Source: Acidovorax sp. NCPPB 4044
GTDB taxonomy: Bacteria; Pseudomonadota; Gammaproteobacteria; Burkholderiales; Burkholderiaceae_C
Reading direction: 5' to 3'
Length of the DNA: 64,000 nt
NCBI RefSeq assembly: GCF_028069655.1
Contig: NZ_JAMCOS010000001.1
Location: 3,068,001 to 3,132,000, forward strand
Shown piece after piece: positions 1-9,827 of this stretch. The notes under the pieces were generated by a model that made no database searches, was not told the DNA's origin, and worked only from the letters and a program-made list of their open reading frames with translations. The stretch's first letter is position 1; every line of letters begins with the position of its first letter. Both the position numbers and the translations under genes were made by a program.

Positions 1-1
1 G

Positions 2-403
2 GTGGCTGCGCTGCCCGCAGAGCACGCTGCCGCGCGGGGCCGCGGCGCATTGGCGCTGCCTGCGCTGCGGGACGAGCCGTTCATCCTGACGCCGCGCGCC
101 ATCGGCATGAGCCTGCACGATGCCGTGCTGGACGCATGCCGTGCCGCCGGGTTCGAGCCGGCCCTGGGCCAGCCCGCGCCGCAGATCGCCTCGATCCTTT
201 CGCTCGTTTCGGCGGAGATCGGCGTGTCGCTCGTGCCTGCCTGCATGCGCCAGCTCAGCGTGCAGGGGGTGGCGTTCCGGGCGCTGCGCGCACCGGTGCC
301 ACGCGTGGAGCTGGCGGTGGCCCACCGCCGGGCACGGCCGCCGCGCCTGGCGATCAATTTCGCGGCGATCGCGCGCCAGGCCGCCGGCCAGCCGGTGGCA
401 TGA
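2..403 (+). CDS. LysR-type transcriptional regulator, C-terminal part (cut by window edge)
   Basis: The open frame runs in from the left edge and stops with TGA at 401-403, so only about 133 residues of the C-terminal effector-binding domain are visible. The text around SLVSAEIGVSLVPACMR matches the conserved LTTR stretch (a VxxGxGVxLVP-like loop) that forms the second half of the periplasmic-binding-like co-inducer domain. The DNA-binding helix-turn-helix lies outside the window. It converges on the Bug gene at 425, leaving 21 bases between the stops. Target genes and ligand cannot be told. Confidence 0.75.
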   Translation: MAALPAEHAAARGRGALALPALRDEPFILTPRAIGMSLHDAVLDACRAAGFEPALGQPAPQIASILSLVSAEIGVSLVPACMRQLSVQGVAFRALRAPVPRVELAVAHRRARPPRLAINFAAIARQAAGQPVA

Positions 404-424
404 GCATGCCGCCGGGAGTCCGCA

Positions 425-1414
425 TCACTGCGGCTGGAAGCCGCTCGACCGGATGATGCGCGTCCACGCCTGGGTATAGGCGCGCTCGCGCGTGGTCAGT
501 TGCTGCGGCGTCATCGGGGTCACCGTCAGCCCCAGCGCGACGAGGTGGGCATGCACTTCCCGCTGCGCAATCACCTTCGCGAGCGCGTCCGAGAATTGCT
601 GCACGAACCGCGCCGGCGTGCCGGCAGGCGCGTAGAAGCCGTAGTACGGCAGGTCTTCGAAGCCCTTGAGGCCGAGTTCACCGAAGGTGGGTACGTCCGG
701 CAACGCGCCCTGCCGCCTGTCGCCCAGCACGGCCACGATGCGCAGCTTGCCGGCCTTGTGGTTCTCCAGGAAATCGGGCACCGAGCCCACGCCGGCCGCG
801 ATCTGGTTGCCCAGCATGTCGCCGATCATCGGCGCGCTGCCCCGGTACGGCGCGGACACCAGATCGATGCGGTATCGCTCGCCCAGCAGCTTGACCAGGA
901 ATTCGGGCGTGGAGGCGGGCGCCGGAATGCCGACGGCGCTCTTGCCGCCGCCCTGCTGCTTCACCCACGCCACATAGTCATCGAAGCTGCGCGCCGGTGT
1001 GCCCCCGGAGACCGCGAACGCGTTCACGAAGGTGGCTACGCCGCCCACGCTGACGAAATCGCGCTCGGGATCGAAACCCGGGTTTTTCACCACCTGCGGC
1101 AGGATCGAGATGGTGTGGTCGTGCGTGAGAAACACCGTGGTGCCGTCCGCCGGCGCGGCCTTGAGGGCCTGCGCCGCGATCTGCCCGCCCGCCCCGGGCC
1201 GGTTCTCGACGATCACCGACACGCCCAGCACGTCCTTGAGCTTGTCGGCCAGCAGACGCGCGATCGCATCGGTCCCCCCGCCGGGCGGAAAGCCCACCAG
1301 GATGCGCACCGGCTTGCCGCCGTCGGCCCAGGCCCGCCCCATCGGAAGGCCCGCCGCGAACGCGGCGCCGGCAAGGGTGGCATGGGAGAGCAGGCGGCGG
1401 CGGTTCAAGGTCAT
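425..1414 (-). CDS. Bug/TctC-type periplasmic substrate-binding protein
   Basis: This is a 329-residue exported solute-binding protein of the tripartite tricarboxylate transporter (TctC/Bug) family, which captures carboxylates in the periplasm. The N-terminus has an Arg-rich n-region (NRRRLL) and a hydrophobic stretch ending near GRAWA, a Tat- or Sec-type signal. The family motifs FPPGGGTD and ENRPGAGG are present. I start at the ATG at 1414, because the 21 extra codons upstream have no signal-like character. It follows argH on the same strand with an 80-base gap. No TctA/TctB membrane genes are in view, which is usual for the many orphan Bug proteins of Comamonadaceae. The ligand is unknown. 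Confidence 0.88.
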   Translation of the reverse strand: MTLNRRRLLSHATLAGAAFAAGLPMGRAWADGGKPVRILVGFPPGGGTDAIARLLADKLKDVLGVSVIVENRPGAGGQIAAQALKAAPADGTTVFLTHDHTISILPQVVKNPGFDPERDFVSVGGVATFVNAFAVSGGTPARSFDDYVAWVKQQGGGKSAVGIPAPASTPEFLVKLLGERYRIDLVSAPYRGSAPMIGDMLGNQIAAGVGSVPDFLENHKAGKLRIVAVLGDRRQGALPDVPTFGELGLKGFEDLPYYGFYAPAGTPARFVQQFSDALAKVIAQREVHAHLVALGLTVTPMTPQQLTTRERAYTQAWTRIIRSSGFQPQ

Positions 1415-1494
1415 GGCGGTACCGTGAGGGCGGGAAGGAATTGGACGGAAGGGGCGAAGACGTCGGAAGACGGGCAATGGAAAAAGAAAAGTGC

Positions 1495-2952
<1,458 letters not shown>

Positions 2953-3003
2953 GGAGGGCAATAATCCGGAGGTTTCGGTCACCCGGAACGTCCGGATGCC
3001 GCG

Positions 3004-4065
3004 ATGCAAGAGACCCAAATTTTATCGACCCGGCCCCAGCCCCTGCCCGAGCCCCCTTCCGAGGGGCTCGGACGGCGTGCGCTCGTCTTCGACGCCTGCC
3101 ACGTCGGGGTGGTGCTGCGCGCCGTGCTTTTCGTGGAAGCGGTGCTCGGCGTGGGGGCGCTGTTCGGGGCCACAAGCCCCATGGAATGGCTGGCGCGGCT
3201 CTCGCTGCTGACCGGCGGCGCGCTGCCCGCCACACTGGCCTGGCTGGTGACGGCCTGCAGCCTCAAGACCGTGCTGCAGGGCCTGCCGGTCGCGCTGCAG
3301 TATGCGGCAGGCGTGGCGCTCGGGGCGGCATCGGGCGTTTACGCGTGCGGCATGCTGGCGCTGGTGGGCGTGGCCACGGACCCGCCCTGGATCGCCAGCA
3401 CGGCCAGCGGCGCGCTGCTGTCGGCCGCGCTGGTGGCGGCCCTGGTGCTGCGCGCACGCGCCCGCGCGCCAGCGGCCACCACCGCGCGGCTCAGCGAGCT
3501 GCAGTCGCGCATCCGGCCGCACTTCCTGTTCAACACGCTCAACAGCGCCATCGCGCTGGTGCGCGACGAGCCGGCCAAGGCCGAAGCGCTGCTGGAGGAT
3601 TTGAGCGACCTTTTCCGCCATGCGCTGGTCGAGCAAGGGGAATCCTCCACGCTGGCCGAGGAGATCACGCTGGCCCGCCGCTACCTCGCCATCGAGCAGG
3701 TGCGTTTCGAGCAGCGGCTGCGGGTGCAATGGGTGCTCGACGCCCGCACGGATGCCGCGCGGCTGCCGCCGCTGCTGCTGCAGCCGCTGGTGGAAAACGC
3801 CGTCAAGCACGGCGTGGAGCCCTGCGCGCAGGGCGGCAAGCTGCGCGTGACGACCGAATTGCGCGGCAGCCGCGCGGTGGTCACCATCACCAACACCGTG
3901 CCGGCGGCCGACCTGCGCACGGCCGCCAGCACACAGGGCCACGGCATCGCGCTGGCCAACGTGCGGGACCGCCTGCGGCTGCTGCACGACGTGCAGTGCG
4001 ACTTCTCGGCAGGCATGCACAATGGGCTGTACAGGGTGCGCATCTCGCTGCCGGCGCGGCCCTGA
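3004..4065 (+). CDS. LytS/AlgZ-type sensor histidine kinase
   Basis: This 353-residue membrane kinase belongs to the His_kinase (PF06580) group. After about 40 residues come four or so hydrophobic segments (roughly 35-160). The phospho-acceptor block [10 protein letters not shown] follows near residue 172, then an HATPase region with [14 protein letters not shown] (N-box) near 260 and [13 protein letters not shown] (G-box) near 317. This is the AlgZ/FimS architecture, in which a short membrane sensor signals to a LytTR regulator. The partner gene starts 50 bases downstream. The position beside argH matches the argH-algZ-algR order of Pseudomonas, but hemC does not follow here. The stimulus is unknown. 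Confidence 0.9.
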   Translation: MQETQILSTRPQPLPEPPSEGLGRRALVFDACHVGVVLRAVLFVEAVLGVGALFGATSPMEWLARLSLLTGGALPATLAWLVTACSLKTVLQGLPVALQYAAGVALGAASGVYACGMLALVGVATDPPWIASTASGALLSAALVAALVLRARARAPAATTARLSELQSRIRPHFLFNTLNSAIALVRDEPAKAEALLEDLSDLFRHALVEQGESSTLAEEITLARRYLAIEQVRFEQRLRVQWVLDARTDAARLPPLLLQPLVENAVKHGVEPCAQGGKLRVTTELRGSRAVVTITNTVPAADLRTAASTQGHGIALANVRDRLRLLHDVQCDFSAGMHNGLYRVRISLPARP

Positions 4066-4115
4066 CGGCTGCGCGCGCCGCAGCCCGCCCTTCACCCCAG
4101 ACGGCCACCCACCCC

Positions 4116-4862
4116 ATGCACATCCTCATCGTCGATGACGAAGCCCTGGCGCGCAGCCGCCTGCGCACCCTGCTGGCCGATTGCGGCGGGCACACGGTGT
4201 CCGAGGCGGCCAATGCCGCCGAAGCGCTCCAGCAGTTGCGGGCCACCGCCGGCCGCGCCTGCGACGCCGTGCTGCTGGACATCCACATGCCGGGCCAGGA
4301 CGGGCTGGCCCTCGCCCACACGCTGCGGGCCCTGGCGTGGCCGCCCGCCATCGTCTTCGTCACGGCGCACGCCGACCATGCCGTGAGCGCCTTCGAGCTG
4401 GACGCGGTGGACTACCTCACCAAGCCCGTGCGGCTGGAACGGCTGCAGCAGGCACTGGCCAAGGTGCAGCGCACGGCGGCCCAGCCGGCGCCCCGGCCAC
4501 AGCCCCCCCCGGGCACGGCAGATGGCGAAGTGCTGCTGATCCAGGACCGGGGCCGCACCGAGCGCGTGCCGCTGGACGAGGTGCTCTACATCAAGGCCGA
4601 ACTCAAGTACCTCACGGTGCGCACCGGCACGCGCAGCTATGTGCTCGAAGGCGCTTTGAGCGAACTGGAGGCGCGCCATCCGGCCCGCTTCCTGCGCGTG
4701 CACCGCAATGCGCTGGTGGCGCGCCGCGCGCTGCGGGCCATCGAGAAGCATTACGACCCCGAAGAGGGCGAAGGCTGGGCCGTGCGCATGCACGGCCTGC
4801 CGGAGCTGCTGTCGGTGTCGCGCCGGCAGGTGGCCGCCGTCCGGGAAGCCCTGGCCGGCTGA
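4116..4862 (+). CDS. LytTR-family response regulator (AlgR-like)
   Basis: The 248-residue product has an N-terminal receiver domain (IVDDEALAR, with the phospho-Asp in VLLDIHMPG near residue 54 and the Lys of TKPV near 107). A proline-rich linker (about 125-140) leads to a C-terminal LytTR DNA-binding domain (VLYIKAELKYLTVRT, FLRVHRNALV). It is the cognate regulator of the kinase ending at 4065. The ATG at 4116 is the first codon that gives a complete receiver; the frame is open far upstream but that part overlaps the kinase gene. LytTR regulators bind paired direct repeats; no target site could be assigned here. Confidence 0.92.
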   Translation: MHILIVDDEALARSRLRTLLADCGGHTVSEAANAAEALQQLRATAGRACDAVLLDIHMPGQDGLALAHTLRALAWPPAIVFVTAHADHAVSAFELDAVDYLTKPVRLERLQQALAKVQRTAAQPAPRPQPPPGTADGEVLLIQDRGRTERVPLDEVLYIKAELKYLTVRTGTRSYVLEGALSELEARHPARFLRVHRNALVARRALRAIEKHYDPEEGEGWAVRMHGLPELLSVSRRQVAAVREALAG

Positions 4863-4950
4863 CGCCCGGAGCGCCGCACCCCACGCCCGACCCCAGGCCC
4901 TGCTGGCGCCCTGCCGGCACCCGGAACCATTCCAAAAAAAGGAGACAACC

Positions 4951-6564
4951 ATGGCAATCGCCTCGAAGACCCCCGCGCTGCCCCGCGCCCTGCACGCCAT
5001 CGCCTGCGCCGCCGCACTCTGTGCGGCTGGCACGGCGGCCGCACAGAGTGCGGCGCCAACGCCCGCTCCCCTGGCCCCCGCCATCGCCCCCGCCGCCACC
5101 GCACCGCCCTCCCCGCCTGCGGCCGCCAGCAAGGCGCCCCGGCGCGACGAGTTCTTCTGGCTCGGAGAGATCAACAAGGCGTCCGCCGTCATCAACACCG
5201 AAGAAGGCCTGCTCGACAAATCCTTCGCGCCGCTGGCCCACGCCGGCATCAGCAAGGTGCTGGCCGACGGCAACCGGCCCGGCGGCAAGCGCCCCAGCCT
5301 GGTCATCACCTTCGAGCCCCTGCTGATCGAGGCCGCGGGGCCGCAGATCACCCTGCTGCATGCCGGCCGCTCCAGCCAGGACATGCTCTCCACCGTGCGG
5401 TCGGCCCTGCTGCGCGAAGAGATGCTCAAGCTGGCCGAGGCCCTGCACAAGACCACCGCCACGATGGTGCGGCTGGCCGACAGGCACCGCGCCACCGTGG
5501 TGCCCAACTACACCAACGGCGTGGCGGCCCAGCCCAACAGCTACGGGCATTACCTGCTGGGGCTCGCCAGCGGGCTGGACCGCGATGCGCAGCGCATCCG
5601 CGAGGCCTACGCACGCATCGACCGCTCGCCCATGGGCACAACGGTGCTCAACGGCACGAGCTGGCCGCTCGACCGCCAGCGCATGGCCGATTACCTGGGC
5701 TTTGCCGCCACCGTGGACAACGCCTACGACGCCGCGCAGGTGTCTGCCGTGGACCAGCCCGTCGAGGCCGGCGCCATCGTCATGGCCATCGCGCTGCACG
5801 CCGGCACCTTCATCGAAGACGTGATGACGCAGTACGCGCAGGCCCGTCCGTGGATCCTGCTGCAGGAGGGCGACGGCAACACCTACGTCTCCAGCGCCAT
5901 GCCGCAAAAGCGCAACCCGGGCCTGCTCAACAGCACGCGGCGCGATGCCTCGCAGGCGCTGACGCTGGGCATGGGCGCCGCCATCCAGGCGCACAACATC
6001 CCGCCCGGCATGCAGGACCCGAAGGAGACGCGCAACAACGTCGGCATGGTGCAGAGCGCCATCGTGGTGCTGAACCAGTGGGACCGCATCCTGAACGCGC
6101 TGGTCATCGATCCGCAGCGCGCGCTGGAAGAGCTCAACAGCGACTGGACCGCATCGCAGGAGCTGGCCGACGTGCTGATGCGCAAATACCAGCTGCCGTT
6201 CCGCGTGGGCCACCATTTCGCGTCCGAGGTCGTGGGCTACGCGAAGGCCAAGGACATCAAGCCGCTGGACTTCCCCTACCGGGAAGCGCGGCGCATCTAC
6301 GCGGAATCGGTGCACGGCTCGGAATTCCCGGCGCAACTGCCGATGAGCGAGGCCGAGTTCCGCGCCACGCTGGACCCGGTGGCCATCATCCAGCACCGCG
6401 CGACGGCCGGCGGCCCCCAGCCGGCGGAAATGGCACGCATGCTGGCCGACGCCCGCAGCCGCCTCGACCGGCAGGCGGCCTGGACGCGCGACCAGCGCGC
6501 GCGCATCGACGGCAGCCTGGCGCGCCTGGACCAGGACTTCGAACGGCTGGCGCAGCCCCGGTGA
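4951..6564 (+). CDS. exported argininosuccinate-lyase/fumarase-superfamily protein
   Basis: The 537-residue protein belongs to the fumarase/ASL lyase superfamily. It carries the signature SSAMPQKRNP near residue 320 and the conserved block NGTSWPLDR near 235. Unlike housekeeping lyases it begins with a classic signal peptide (hydrophobic run ending GTAAAQ near residue 32), then a Pro/Ala-rich linker of about 30 residues, so it should act in the periplasm. The Gly normally preceding the SS of the signature is Val here. A strong AAAGGAG site precedes the ATG at 4951. It lies 88 bases after the LytTR regulator and may be cotranscribed with it. The substrate is unknown; a periplasmic C-N or C-O lyase is the simplest reading. 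Confidence 0.85.
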   Translation: MAIASKTPALPRALHAIACAAALCAAGTAAAQSAAPTPAPLAPAIAPAATAPPSPPAAASKAPRRDEFFWLGEINKASAVINTEEGLLDKSFAPLAHAGISKVLADGNRPGGKRPSLVITFEPLLIEAAGPQITLLHAGRSSQDMLSTVRSALLREEMLKLAEALHKTTATMVRLADRHRATVVPNYTNGVAAQPNSYGHYLLGLASGLDRDAQRIREAYARIDRSPMGTTVLNGTSWPLDRQRMADYLGFAATVDNAYDAAQVSAVDQPVEAGAIVMAIALHAGTFIEDVMTQYAQARPWILLQEGDGNTYVSSAMPQKRNPGLLNSTRRDASQALTLGMGAAIQAHNIPPGMQDPKETRNNVGMVQSAIVVLNQWDRILNALVIDPQRALEELNSDWTASQELADVLMRKYQLPFRVGHHFASEVVGYAKAKDIKPLDFPYREARRIYAESVHGSEFPAQLPMSEAEFRATLDPVAIIQHRATAGGPQPAEMARMLADARSRLDRQAAWTRDQRARIDGSLARLDQDFERLAQPR

Positions 6565-6591
6565 ACAGGGCCCGGCGCGGGCCGCGGCGGC

Positions 6592-7437
6592 TCAGTGCGA
6601 GTGCGCCAGGCCGCTCACCAGCGTGACCACCGTCATGCCCGCGGCCAGCCAGGCGATCTGGGCGAAGGTCTGCATCGCCGTCAGGCGCTTCTGCAACTGG
6701 GGGATCAAATCGGCCAGCGCCACATAGACGAAGCTGCTGGAGGCGATGGCCAGGAAATACGGCAGCCAGTCCTGCAGCTCGCCCACGAGGAAATAGCCCG
6801 TGATGCCGCCCAGCGCCGTCACGGCGCCGGCCAGCGATACCTTGACCAGCGCCCCGCGGCGATTGCCGCTGGACTGGCGTAGCACGACGAGGTCGCCCAT
6901 GTGGTGGGGCACCTCGTGCGCCAGCACTGCCAGCGCGGCAATGGCGCCCAGCCGGATGTCTGCCAGGAAGGCGGAAGCGATCAGGATGCCGTCGCCGAAG
7001 CAGTGCACGCTGTCGCCGGTCAGCAGCGCCCAGCCGCCGGACGACCGGGAGCCGTGGCCGTGGCCGTGGTGCGCATGGCCGTGGGCCGCATCACCTCCGT
7101 GGCCATGTCCATGGCCGTGTTCATGGTCGTGGGCGGGCCCCACGCCGTGCTCGTGGCCGTGGTGCCAAAGCTCGGCCTTGTCCAGCAAAAAGAAGAAGAC
7201 CAGCCCGACCAGCAGCGTGGCGAACAGTTCGTGCGCGCCCGCCTGGCTCTCGAAGGCTTCGGGCAGAAGGTGCATGAAGGCCGTGGCCAGCAGCGCGCCG
7301 GCGGCGAAGCTCAGCAGATGCTGCGGGCCGATGCCCGTGCGGCCGTCGCCCCAGCCGGCCCGCATGAGCAGCGCAGCCACCCACACACTGCCAATGCCCG
7401 CGGCCAGGGTGGCCAGGATGACTGCTATTAAAACCAT
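6592..7437 (-). CDS. ZIP-family metal transporter with His-rich loop
   Basis: This 281-residue inner-membrane protein is of the ZIP (SLC39) family. About three helices come first (to residue 90), then a long His/Gly-rich cytoplasmic loop (about 92-130, HGHGHGHG-type runs) and the core helices with DSVHCFGDG and HEVPHHMGD, the metal-binding motifs of TM4 and TM5. The HEVPHHMGD form resembles the KE4/ZIP7 branch rather than E. coli ZupT. It should move Zn(II) or related divalent cations. The start codon at 7437 and the first residues (MVLIA) are encoded by a short GCTAT...ATAGC palindrome. Confidence 0.9.
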   Translation of the reverse strand: MVLIAVILATLAAGIGSVWVAALLMRAGWGDGRTGIGPQHLLSFAAGALLATAFMHLLPEAFESQAGAHELFATLLVGLVFFFLLDKAELWHHGHEHGVGPAHDHEHGHGHGHGGDAAHGHAHHGHGHGSRSSGGWALLTGDSVHCFGDGILIASAFLADIRLGAIAALAVLAHEVPHHMGDLVVLRQSSGNRRGALVKVSLAGAVTALGGITGYFLVGELQDWLPYFLAIASSSFVYVALADLIPQLQKRLTAMQTFAQIAWLAAGMTVVTLVSGLAHSH

Positions 7438-7440
7438 AGC
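7424..7440. repeat. short palindrome GCTAT-N7-ATAGC at the ZIP gene start
   Basis: A 17-base inverted repeat with 5-base arms. It covers the ATG of the ZIP gene, so its bases supply the start codon and first codons. It shares the arm sequence with copies at 20482, 26237 and 59363. Confidence 0.6.
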
Positions 7441-7510
7441 TAAAAATGTCCTATTTTCGCCGGCATGGAGCCATTTTCATTGTTATGGCGGCTGCATCGG
7501 CATGGCGGAA

Positions 7511-7534
7511 ACGAAAAAAGCCCCGAAGGGCTTT
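7511..7534 (-). terminator. Rho-independent terminator of the dienelactone hydrolase gene
   Basis: On the minus strand AAAGCCC-TTCG-GGGCTTT forms a 7-bp stem with a stable UUCG tetraloop, followed by further T residues. It lies 32 bases past the stop at 7566 of the minus-strand hydrolase gene. Confidence 0.75.
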
Positions 7535-7565
7535 GCTGCGGACGGCACGCCGGTGGAGCGCGCCA

Positions 7566-8474
7566 TCAGCCCACGCCGTGCGTCTTGAACCACGCCAGCG
7601 CGCGCTTCCATCCATCCTCGGCGGCTTCCTTGCGGTAGCTGGGCCGGTAGTCGGCGTGGAAGGCGTGCGGCGCATCCGGGTACACGACGAACTCCGATGC
7701 CTTGGCGGCGGCGGAGCCGGTCTTGAGGGCCGCTTTCATCTTATCAACCGTGTCAAGGGGGATGCCGGTGTCTTTTTCTCCATAGAGGCCGAGCACCGGC
7801 GCCTTCAGGATGGGCGCGATGTCCACCGGGTGCTTGGGTGTGAGGTCGCTGGCCTGACCCACGAGGCGCCCATACCACGCGACCCCCGCCTTGACCGGCC
7901 CGTGCGCGGCGTAGAGCCAGGTGATGCGGCCACCCCAGCAGAAGCCCGTGATGCCCACCTTCGACAGGTCGCCGCCATGGGCGCCGGCCCATTTCACGGT
8001 CGCATCGAGGTCGGCCAGCACCTGGGCATCGGGCACCTTGGAGACGATCTCGCTCATGAGCTTGGCGACTTCGGTGTACTGCGAGGGATCGCCCTGGCGC
8101 ACGTACATGTCGGGCGCGATCGCCAGGTAGCCCGCCTTCGCGAAGCGGCGGCAGGTGTCGGCGATGTATTCGTGCACGCCGAAGATCTCCTGGATCACCA
8201 GCACCACCGGCAGGCCGGTCTTGCCCGCCGGGGCGGCCCGATAGGCCGGCACCTTGAAGCCGTTCACGTCGATCTCGACCTTGCCCGCCGTGAGGCCGTC
8301 GGCCGGCGTCTGGATGGCCGTCTGCGCCATGATCGGCATGGCCGCGGCGGCGTAGCCCACGCCGAAGCCTGCGCCCAGCGCCACCCGCATGGCGGTGCGG
8401 CGGCTGGCGCCGGCTTCGGTCGACTGGCCGGGCAGCAGGGCGTCGAAATCTTTCTTGAGGTCGTCATGCAGCAT
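7566..8474 (-). CDS. exported dienelactone hydrolase family protein
   Basis: This 302-residue alpha/beta-hydrolase is of the dienelactone hydrolase family. The nucleophile is the Cys in GFCWGG (near residue 178), and the acid and base fit [10 protein letters not shown] and [12 protein letters not shown]. In place of a cytoplasmic start it has about 25 residues, then [14 protein letters not shown] and a hydrophobic stretch ending PIMAQT. This suggests a Tat-type signal and periplasmic location. Other DLH proteins hydrolyse dienelactones of chloroaromatic degradation, but many paralogues have other ester or lactone substrates, so the specificity is open. It is divergent from the GbsR-type regulator gene at 8674. 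Confidence 0.88.
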   Translation of the reverse strand: MLHDDLKKDFDALLPGQSTEAGASRRTAMRVALGAGFGVGYAAAAMPIMAQTAIQTPADGLTAGKVEIDVNGFKVPAYRAAPAGKTGLPVVLVIQEIFGVHEYIADTCRRFAKAGYLAIAPDMYVRQGDPSQYTEVAKLMSEIVSKVPDAQVLADLDATVKWAGAHGGDLSKVGITGFCWGGRITWLYAAHGPVKAGVAWYGRLVGQASDLTPKHPVDIAPILKAPVLGLYGEKDTGIPLDTVDKMKAALKTGSAAAKASEFVVYPDAPHAFHADYRPSYRKEAAEDGWKRALAWFKTHGVG

Positions 8475-8629
8475 GGAAGGCTCCTGTGAAAGTGTCGGGT
8501 GGGTGCCGGGCGGAATCGCCCGGAGGCCGGCAGCAGTCTAGGGCCTCCCGCCGGCGGGCGGCCGGCGCAGGCAGAAAACCCTCGGACGCCGCCGTGGTCC
8601 TGGTCAGTGGATCGCGGCTTGCGCAGGAA

Positions 8630-8651
8630 AATTTCTGTCTTGACAGAAATT
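8630..8651. promoter_or_regulatory. operator candidate, perfect 10-bp inverted repeat
   Basis: AATTTCTGTC-TT-GACAGAAATT sits 22 bases before the start of the regulator gene at 8674. Its core ATTTCT-N8-AGAAAT recurs with identical spacing at 9274-9293, before the next operon. This makes it a likely site for the regulator itself (autoregulation). Confidence 0.7.
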
Positions 8652-8673
8652 AATGAAGCCATAGACTGCGCCC

Positions 8674-9237
8674 ATGCAACTCACCGACATCGCCCGCCGC
8701 TTCGTCGTCCACTGGGGCGAAATGGGCACCGCCTGGGGCGTGAACCGCACCGTCGCGCAGATCCACGCCCTGCTCTTCTTCCACGGCCGCCCGCTGCATG
8801 CGGAGGAGATCTGCGACACGCTGGTCGTCGCGCGCTCCAACGTGAGCAACAGCCTCAAGGAATTGCTGAACTGGAACCTCATCCGCGTGACGCATGTGCT
8901 GGGCGACCGGCGCGACTATTTCGAAACCTCCACCGACGTGTGGGAGCTGTTCCGTACCGTGGTGCGCGAACGCAAGGAGCGTGAGTTCGAGCCCACGGTG
9001 CGCATGCTGCGCGAACTGGTCGCCCGCCCCGAAATGGCCACCGAATCGCCCGATGCCCAGGACCGCGTGCGCGAGACGCTGCGGCTCATGGAATCGCTGG
9101 GCCTGTGGACCGACGAAATGCTGCGCCTGACCCCGTCCACCCTCGAAAAGGTGCTGCGCCTGGGAGCCAGCGTCCAGAAGTTCGTGCGCGGCGACGACAG
9201 CCCGGCACGCCCCGGCAAGGCGCCGCCTTCCGCCTGA
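8674..9237 (+). CDS. GbsR/MarR-type winged-helix transcriptional regulator
   Basis: The 187-residue protein has an N-terminal winged helix-turn-helix (roughly 25-95, with EEICDTLVVARSNVSNSLKE as recognition region). A C-terminal helical part (about 100-165) is typical of the GbsR branch of MarR-like regulators. The perfect inverted repeat just upstream and the matching half-sites before 9329 suggest it controls itself and the DUF393/SDR/DoxX-like/DUF2269 operon downstream. The effector is unknown; GbsR proteins in Bacillus respond to choline, but nothing here points to that. Confidence 0.85.
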   Translation: MQLTDIARRFVVHWGEMGTAWGVNRTVAQIHALLFFHGRPLHAEEICDTLVVARSNVSNSLKELLNWNLIRVTHVLGDRRDYFETSTDVWELFRTVVRERKEREFEPTVRMLRELVARPEMATESPDAQDRVRETLRLMESLGLWTDEMLRLTPSTLEKVLRLGASVQKFVRGDDSPARPGKAPPSA

Positions 9238-9273
9238 CCTGTTTGCACGGGCATTGCCCTTTTTTGGCCGATT

Positions 9274-9293
9274 ATTTCTTTTCATACAGAAAT
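9274..9293. promoter_or_regulatory. second ATTTCT-N8-AGAAAT operator candidate
   Basis: The half-sites ATTTCT and AGAAAT are separated by 8 bases, exactly as in the site at 8630-8651, although the spacer sequence differs. It lies 35 bases before the ATG at 9329 and probably lets the GbsR-type regulator control the following operon. Confidence 0.6.
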
Positions 9294-9328
9294 CCTGAAA
9301 ACAACGAACCATTGCCCAGGAGCCCGCC

Positions 9329-9775
9329 ATGACCACAGAAGCCCCCGCCCTCTATCCGCTGACCCTCTACTACGACGCGCGCTGCGCGCTGTGCAGCGCC
9401 GAGATGGGCAACCTCATGCGGCGCGACCGCGCGGGGCTGCTGCGGTTCGAAGACGTCTGGGCGCCGGGGTTCGAGGGGCCGCCGCCGGGCACCACGCGCG
9501 AGGACCTGCTCACCCTCATCCACGCCCGGGCCGCGGACGGGCGGGTACTGCGCGGGGTGGAGGTGTTCCGCCGCGCCTATGAGGCCGTGGGCATGGGCTG
9601 GGTCACGGCCGCCACGCGGCTGCCGGTGCTGGGGCCGCTGGCGGACCGGCTGTACCCGGTCCTGGCGCGCAACCGCTACCGCCTGCCGCGGTGGCTCGTC
9701 AGCGGCCTGTTCGAGCGCGCCAGCCAGCGCGCGGCACGGCAGCGCTGCGGCCCGGACGGCCAGTGCCGCCTGTGA
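9329..9775 (+). CDS. DUF393 (DCC family) thiol-disulfide oxidoreductase-like protein
   Basis: The 148-residue protein has the N-terminal YYDARCALC motif, the D-x-x-C-x-x-C signature of the DCC/DUF393 family. Members are predicted to be thioredoxin-like redox proteins of unknown substrate. A good AGGAG site precedes the start at 9329. It is the first gene of a four-gene run (DUF393, extended SDR, DoxX-like, DUF2269). The two membrane genes overlap by ATGA, so a membrane-associated redox or electron-transfer role is plausible but unproven. Confidence 0.85.
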   Translation: MTTEAPALYPLTLYYDARCALCSAEMGNLMRRDRAGLLRFEDVWAPGFEGPPPGTTREDLLTLIHARAADGRVLRGVEVFRRAYEAVGMGWVTAATRLPVLGPLADRLYPVLARNRYRLPRWLVSGLFERASQRAARQRCGPDGQCRL

Positions 9776-9827
9776 GGCGGCGGCACGCTGTTTGCCCTTC
9801 TCGCTCCATTCACCAAGGCGATCCACC

